Shown: piece after piece, positions 61,125 through 64,000 of the stretch
Layout of the letters: the number at the start of each line of letters is the position of its first letter
Position numbering within the stretch: position 1 is the first letter of the stretch
Assembly: GCA_017303415.1 (NCBI GenBank)
Contig: JAFLBJ010000001.1
Location: 1,798,001-1,862,000 of the forward strand
DNA: 64,000 nt
Reading direction: 5' to 3'
From: Chitinophagales bacterium
Lineage (GTDB): Bacteria; Bacteroidota; Bacteroidia; Chitinophagales; Chitinophagaceae
Notes under the pieces: generated by a model
Told to the model about the DNA's origin: nothing
Seen by the model: only the letters and a program-made list of their open reading frames with translations
Database searches by the model: none
Position numbers and translations under genes: made by a program

Positions 61125-62174
61125 TTGAATCAAAAAGCAATACAACTGCCCCGAATATTCAAACGGGCGGGGATGATTGGGATCATCCTCGTACAGGCTT
61201 TTTTTGCACAGGCCCAGACCGATACCACCCAAAAAACAGAGGATATCCTTTTTTCGGATACGACGGATATGGACTATGATTTCCTCTTTGATGAATTCGC
61301 TTCCTTTTTAGATTCCATTTCCAAACCACATAGCTACCTGATGACCGGGCTTTCGCTGGGGAGGGGATTTTATAATTATACCAATAAATCCTCCGTTCTG
61401 CTCGATCCCCAACAACAGTTCACCTATTCCCCCACGCTGGCCTATTACCATAAGTCAGGTTTCAATCTGACCACTACGGGCAATATCGTTCACGACGGAG
61501 AGAACCTGAACCTCTACCAATTCTTTATCAGCCCGGGTTATGATTATTTAAAAAATAAAAACCTGGCCACCGGGTTTGCCTATACGCGGTACTTTACCCG
61601 TGACAGCCTGCCTTTTTATACTACGCCCCTGCAAAACGAACTCTATGCCTATTTCAGTTACCGAAAATGGTGGTTGCGGCCATCCGTGTCGGTAAGTTAT
61701 GGATGGGGCAGCCGGTCCGATTATGATGAGCGGGAATCTTTGATCAATGACCTGCGCCTGCGGGCAAGAGGTTATATAAGAGTCAATACCGAAGAATCAG
61801 TGAGCGATCTGTCGGTGGTGGCATCGCTGCGGCATGACTTCTATTTCCTCGATATCCTGTCCCTGAATGACCATATCCGCGTATCGCCCCAGATCAACTT
61901 CACCAGTGGTACCCAGAAATTCGGGTTTAACCAATCCACCAATACCTATGCGACCCTGTTGCGTACCGGGACCAATGTCTTATTCAACTCCGAGAATACC
62001 TATCTCAATGACCAACTGAAATTTCAGCCCCTGGCACTGACCTTCCTGTTACGGACCGAATACTCCATCGGGAAGTTCTATATCCAGCCCCAGCTTATCC
62101 TTGACTATTATTTCCCGGCGGAGGAAAAGAATTTCAGTTCCCTGGTTTCCTTAAACCTTGGGCTTCTTTTCTGA
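61125..62174 (+). CDS. Outer-membrane beta-barrel protein, unknown function
   Basis: 349 aa. TTG start at 61125, chosen because it keeps basic residues (PRIFKRAG) before the hydrophobic MIGIILVQAFFAQAQ signal; the only upstream ATG in the gap runs into a stop. Acidic linker (LFSDTTDMDYDFLFDEFASFL), then about twelve alternating amphipathic strands rich in Tyr (YLMTGLSLGRGFYNYTN, LATGFAYTRYFTRDSLPFY, KWWLRPSVSVSYGWGSR) ending in LVSLNLGLLF with a terminal Phe. Typical outer-membrane barrel. No family recognised. Confidence 0.7.
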   Translation: MNQKAIQLPRIFKRAGMIGIILVQAFFAQAQTDTTQKTEDILFSDTTDMDYDFLFDEFASFLDSISKPHSYLMTGLSLGRGFYNYTNKSSVLLDPQQQFTYSPTLAYYHKSGFNLTTTGNIVHDGENLNLYQFFISPGYDYLKNKNLATGFAYTRYFTRDSLPFYTTPLQNELYAYFSYRKWWLRPSVSVSYGWGSRSDYDERESLINDLRLRARGYIRVNTEESVSDLSVVASLRHDFYFLDILSLNDHIRVSPQINFTSGTQKFGFNQSTNTYATLLRTGTNVLFNSENTYLNDQLKFQPLALTFLLRTEYSIGKFYIQPQLILDYYFPAEEKNFSSLVSLNLGLLF

Positions 62175-62337
62175 TCTATTCATGCGGGTACCTGCTTCTT
62201 TTACTTTTTTTTAAGAAACAAAAAGCAATTAAGCATTTACTTAACGGTTATATATCCTTTCGTTAAGGACAATTAACAGGGGGAATCAAAGCATGGCATC
62301 AATGTTGAATTTTCCCATCTAACTTAAAACTCTAGTT

Positions 62338-62922
62338 ATGAAAGCAAAATTAGCTACCGTTCTCGTCGCCCTTTTCCTTTCTTCGGCTGCTTTTTCCCAG
62401 TTTCATTTGGGTATCAAAGGCGGAGCCAATGTGAACAAAGTGGATGGAAAATCCTTCTCCCAACAGTTTACCTATGGCTACCACATTGGTGGGTTTGCGG
62501 AGATCGGGATCAGTCCCAAACTACGGATCGTTCCCGAGGTTTTATTCAACCAGTATTCTTCCACCCTCGACAGCAGTTACAAGGAGATCTACGAGAATGT
62601 GATCAATTCCTCGCAGAGCAAGGTAAAATTGAATTACCTCACCATCCCCATTTTGCTTGACTACAAATTGCTCGGCCCCATCCACCTGCAGGCAGGTCCG
62701 CAAGTAGGTATCCTGATGGACCAGAGCCGTACCTTCCTGCAAAATGGCGGAGATGCCTTTAAAGAAGGTGAATTCTCCATGGTAGGCGGTGTACAGGTCA
62801 ACCTGGCCAAATTCCGCTTTACCGGCCGCTATGTCATCGGTTTGAACAACATCAATGACATCGACGACCAGGATAAATGGAAGAACCAGGCCCTGCAATT
62901 ATCGGTTGGTATCGCATTCTAA
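62338..62922 (+). CDS. PorT-like outer-membrane beta-barrel protein
   Basis: 194 aa; signal peptide MKAKLATVLVALFLSSAAFSQ; then an eight-strand-like barrel of the outer-membrane-protein-beta-barrel (OMP_b-brl_2/PorT) type: FHLGIKGGANVNKVDG, YGYHIGGFAEIGISPKLRIVPEVLF, LNYLTIPILLDYKLLGPIHLQAGPQVG, and last strand LQLSVGIAF. The GIKGG.N and YLTIPILL..K motifs are common in this Bacteroidota family. Probably structural or of unknown role. The stop is followed after 16 nt by a perfect 35-bp hairpin. Confidence 0.85.
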   Translation: MKAKLATVLVALFLSSAAFSQFHLGIKGGANVNKVDGKSFSQQFTYGYHIGGFAEIGISPKLRIVPEVLFNQYSSTLDSSYKEIYENVINSSQSKVKLNYLTIPILLDYKLLGPIHLQAGPQVGILMDQSRTFLQNGGDAFKEGEFSMVGGVQVNLAKFRFTGRYVIGLNNINDIDDQDKWKNQALQLSVGIAF

Positions 62923-62938
62923 GAGCGAAATTTGAATC

Positions 62939-63015
62939 ACACGAATTACGCGAATGACACGAATGGCACGAATGCTAACAATTCGTGCCATTCGTGTCAT
63001 TCGCGTAATTCGTGT
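62939..63015. repeat. Perfect 35-bp word-structured hairpin R12
   Basis: 62939-62973 is the exact reverse complement of 62981-63015, with a 7-nt loop (GCTAACA). Each arm is made of ACGAATG / ACGAATT / ACACGAAT words. It separates the PorT-like gene from lon. Confidence 0.95.
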
Positions 63016-63034
63016 CCCAAAGACGGCACTTTTC

Positions 63035-63096
63035 TTGACAAGTATATATTCCCGGTGTATTTTTAACCCGGCCTGAAAATGACTGACAGGCTGTCA
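63035..63096 (+). promoter_or_regulatory. Possible lon promoter and operator
   Basis: TTGACA (63035-63040), 17 nt, TATTTT (63058-63063) resembles a classical sigma-70 promoter rather than the TTTG/TAnnTTTG type. Downstream lies a perfect inverted repeat TGACAG-G-CTGTCA (63084-63096), 17 nt before the lon ATG, at a position suited to repression. Confidence 0.5.
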
Positions 63097-63113
63097 AACC
63101 ACCGATATATACG

Positions 63114-64000
63114 ATGAAGAGCATAGATTTACTAGTGCGATCCGAAGAAGAGGCCGACTTTATCCCCATTATTCCCCTCAACGAGAATGAAGGTGAAACC
63201 TCCGATGGGCTTGAGATTCCCTCGCATTTACCCCTGCTTCCCCTGCGAAATACCGTACTTTTTCCCGGCGTGGTTATCCCGATAACCGTAGGCCGCGATA
63301 AGAGTATCAAAGCGGTACAAGAGGCCTATAAGGCTGACAAATTGATAGGCGTAGTAGCGCAAAAAGACAGTAATGTTGAAGACCCCAATATTTCCGACCT
63401 GGAAAATATTGGTACGGTGGCCCGTATTGTGAAACTGATCACGATGCCAGATGGGGGAACCACGATCATTATCCAGGGCCGGAGCCGGTTCAGGATCATC
63501 GCGATCACCACCGAAGACCCGTTTTTCAAAGCCGATATTGAAGTGCTGCAAGAGGCGGAAGTGCCTGTGAATGATGAGTTTGCAGCGGGAGTATCGAATA
63601 TCAAGGATATGGCGGCCCAGATCGTCAGCCTCTCCTCCAATATCCCCTCCGAAGCGGCGATCATCCTTAAGAATATCGAAAACCCCGGTTTCCTGATCAA
63701 TTTTGTGTGCAGCAACCTGAGCGCCGACCTGAAAGAGAAACAACGCCTGCTGGAACTGGATGATATCCGTGACCGGGCGAGTCAACTCACCCAGATGCTC
63801 CATAAAGAGCTGCAGTTTGCCGAGCTGAAAAATAAGGTGACCACCAAGACCAAGGTGGAGCTGGACAAACAACAACGTGATTACTTTCTCCAGCAACAAC
63901 TCAAAAGCATCAAGGAAGAATTGGGTGGCGATACCAATGAACGGGAGTTAAAGGAAATGCAGAAAAAGGCCGAGACCAAAAAATGGCCTGCCAGCGCGAA
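63114..64000 (+). CDS. lon: ATP-dependent protease Lon, N-terminal part
   Basis: First 295 codons only; the gene runs off the window. Start MKSIDLLVRSEEEADF at 63114. The N-terminal substrate-recognition (LAN) domain begins LPLLPLRNTVLFPGVVIPITVGR near residues 40-62, then GTVARIVKLITMPDG, IIIQGRSRFRI, and the helical DKQQRDYFLQQQLKSIKEELG near 255-275, a Lon signature just before the AAA+ domain. The AAA+ and Ser-Lys protease parts lie beyond the edge. Possible operator in the leader (63084-63096). Confidence 0.95.
   Translation, partial: MKSIDLLVRSEEEADFIPIIPLNENEGETSDGLEIPSHLPLLPLRNTVLFPGVVIPITVGRDKSIKAVQEAYKADKLIGVVAQKDSNVEDPNISDLENIGTVARIVKLITMPDGGTTIIIQGRSRFRIIAITTEDPFFKADIEVLQEAEVPVNDEFAAGVSNIKDMAAQIVSLSSNIPSEAAIILKNIENPGFLINFVCSNLSADLKEKQRLLELDDIRDRASQLTQMLHKELQFAELKNKVTTKTKVELDKQQRDYFLQQQLKSIKEELGGDTNERELKEMQKKAETKKWPASA

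Overview
The window looks like a chromosomal segment of a member of the Bacteroidota, most likely Chitinophagaceae/Chitinophagales. The indications are: Bacteroidota-type promoters (TTTG, about 20 nt, TAnnTTTG), with perfect two-box copies before rpsL, fusA and a PorW/SprE-like gene; no consistent Shine-Dalgarno sequences; type III and eukaryote-like type II glutamine synthetases; Oar-type TonB-dependent receptors; a T9SS-associated TPR protein; DUF5683 beside parAB; GLPGLI and PorT-like outer-membrane proteins; and KDO/heptose (LPS) genes. I saw no tRNA or rRNA gene, CRISPR array, phage or insertion sequence. Gene density is high and no gap exceeds 300 bases.

Layout. 1-4.8 kb: two unrelated glutamine synthetases (glnN, cut by the window edge, and glnII) and an orphan polytopic membrane protein, all on the minus strand. 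4.8-9 kb: purL, hldD, proC. 9-15.3 kb: a secreted amidohydrolase, pyrG, yidC, a GLPGLI protein and a small exported protein. 15.5-20.3 kb: a TPR protein, then a phosphosulfolactate synthase/aroE/TPR/OmpA-like lipoprotein operon. 23.2-20.3 kb (minus): hypothetical, rdgB, ECF sigma, anti-sigma, thioesterase. 23.3-28.2 kb: ilvE, rpsL-rpsG, a divergent histone-H1-like gene, fusA. 28.2-32 kb: kdsA, a transaldolase-CBS fusion, a KdsC-like phosphatase, and an SDR-type threonine dehydrogenase. 32-37.5 kb (minus): PBP1A and a PorW/SprE-like protein. 37.7-39.6 kb: a peptidase-less M23-type membrane anchor, bactofilin, an AtpI-like protein and a SprT-like protein. 39.6-44.8 kb: GNAT, desaturase, fRMsr, GCS2-type ligase, ATP-grasp and a divergent esterase. 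45-51.7 kb: two tandem Oar-like receptors. 51.9-53.1 kb: ribBA. 59.6-53.2 kb (minus): MBL hydrolase, parA, parB, DUF5683, dapB, TPR histidine kinase, response regulator. 59.8-64 kb: metallophosphoesterase, two outer-membrane barrels, and the start of lon.

Two things stand out. First, at least 13 intergenic inverted repeats. Most have arms built from short degenerate words repeated in tandem (GTGAGGC, GGATGAC, GGATGTT, AGTGAAT, ACGAATG and others). All sit 3' of at least one gene and none lies in any of the nine divergent promoter gaps. Several supply or abut stop codons, and two share a nested hairpin (GTGCGAGAC...GTCTCGCAC). Second, the middle gene of the KDO cluster joins a TalC/FSA-like aldolase domain to a CBS pair that closely resembles the CBS pair of KdsD, as though the sugar isomerase domain had been replaced by an aldolase. 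This suggests another way to make, or to regulate, arabinose-5-phosphate for KDO.

All assignments come from reading the sequence and recalling protein families. No database search or folding calculation was run.
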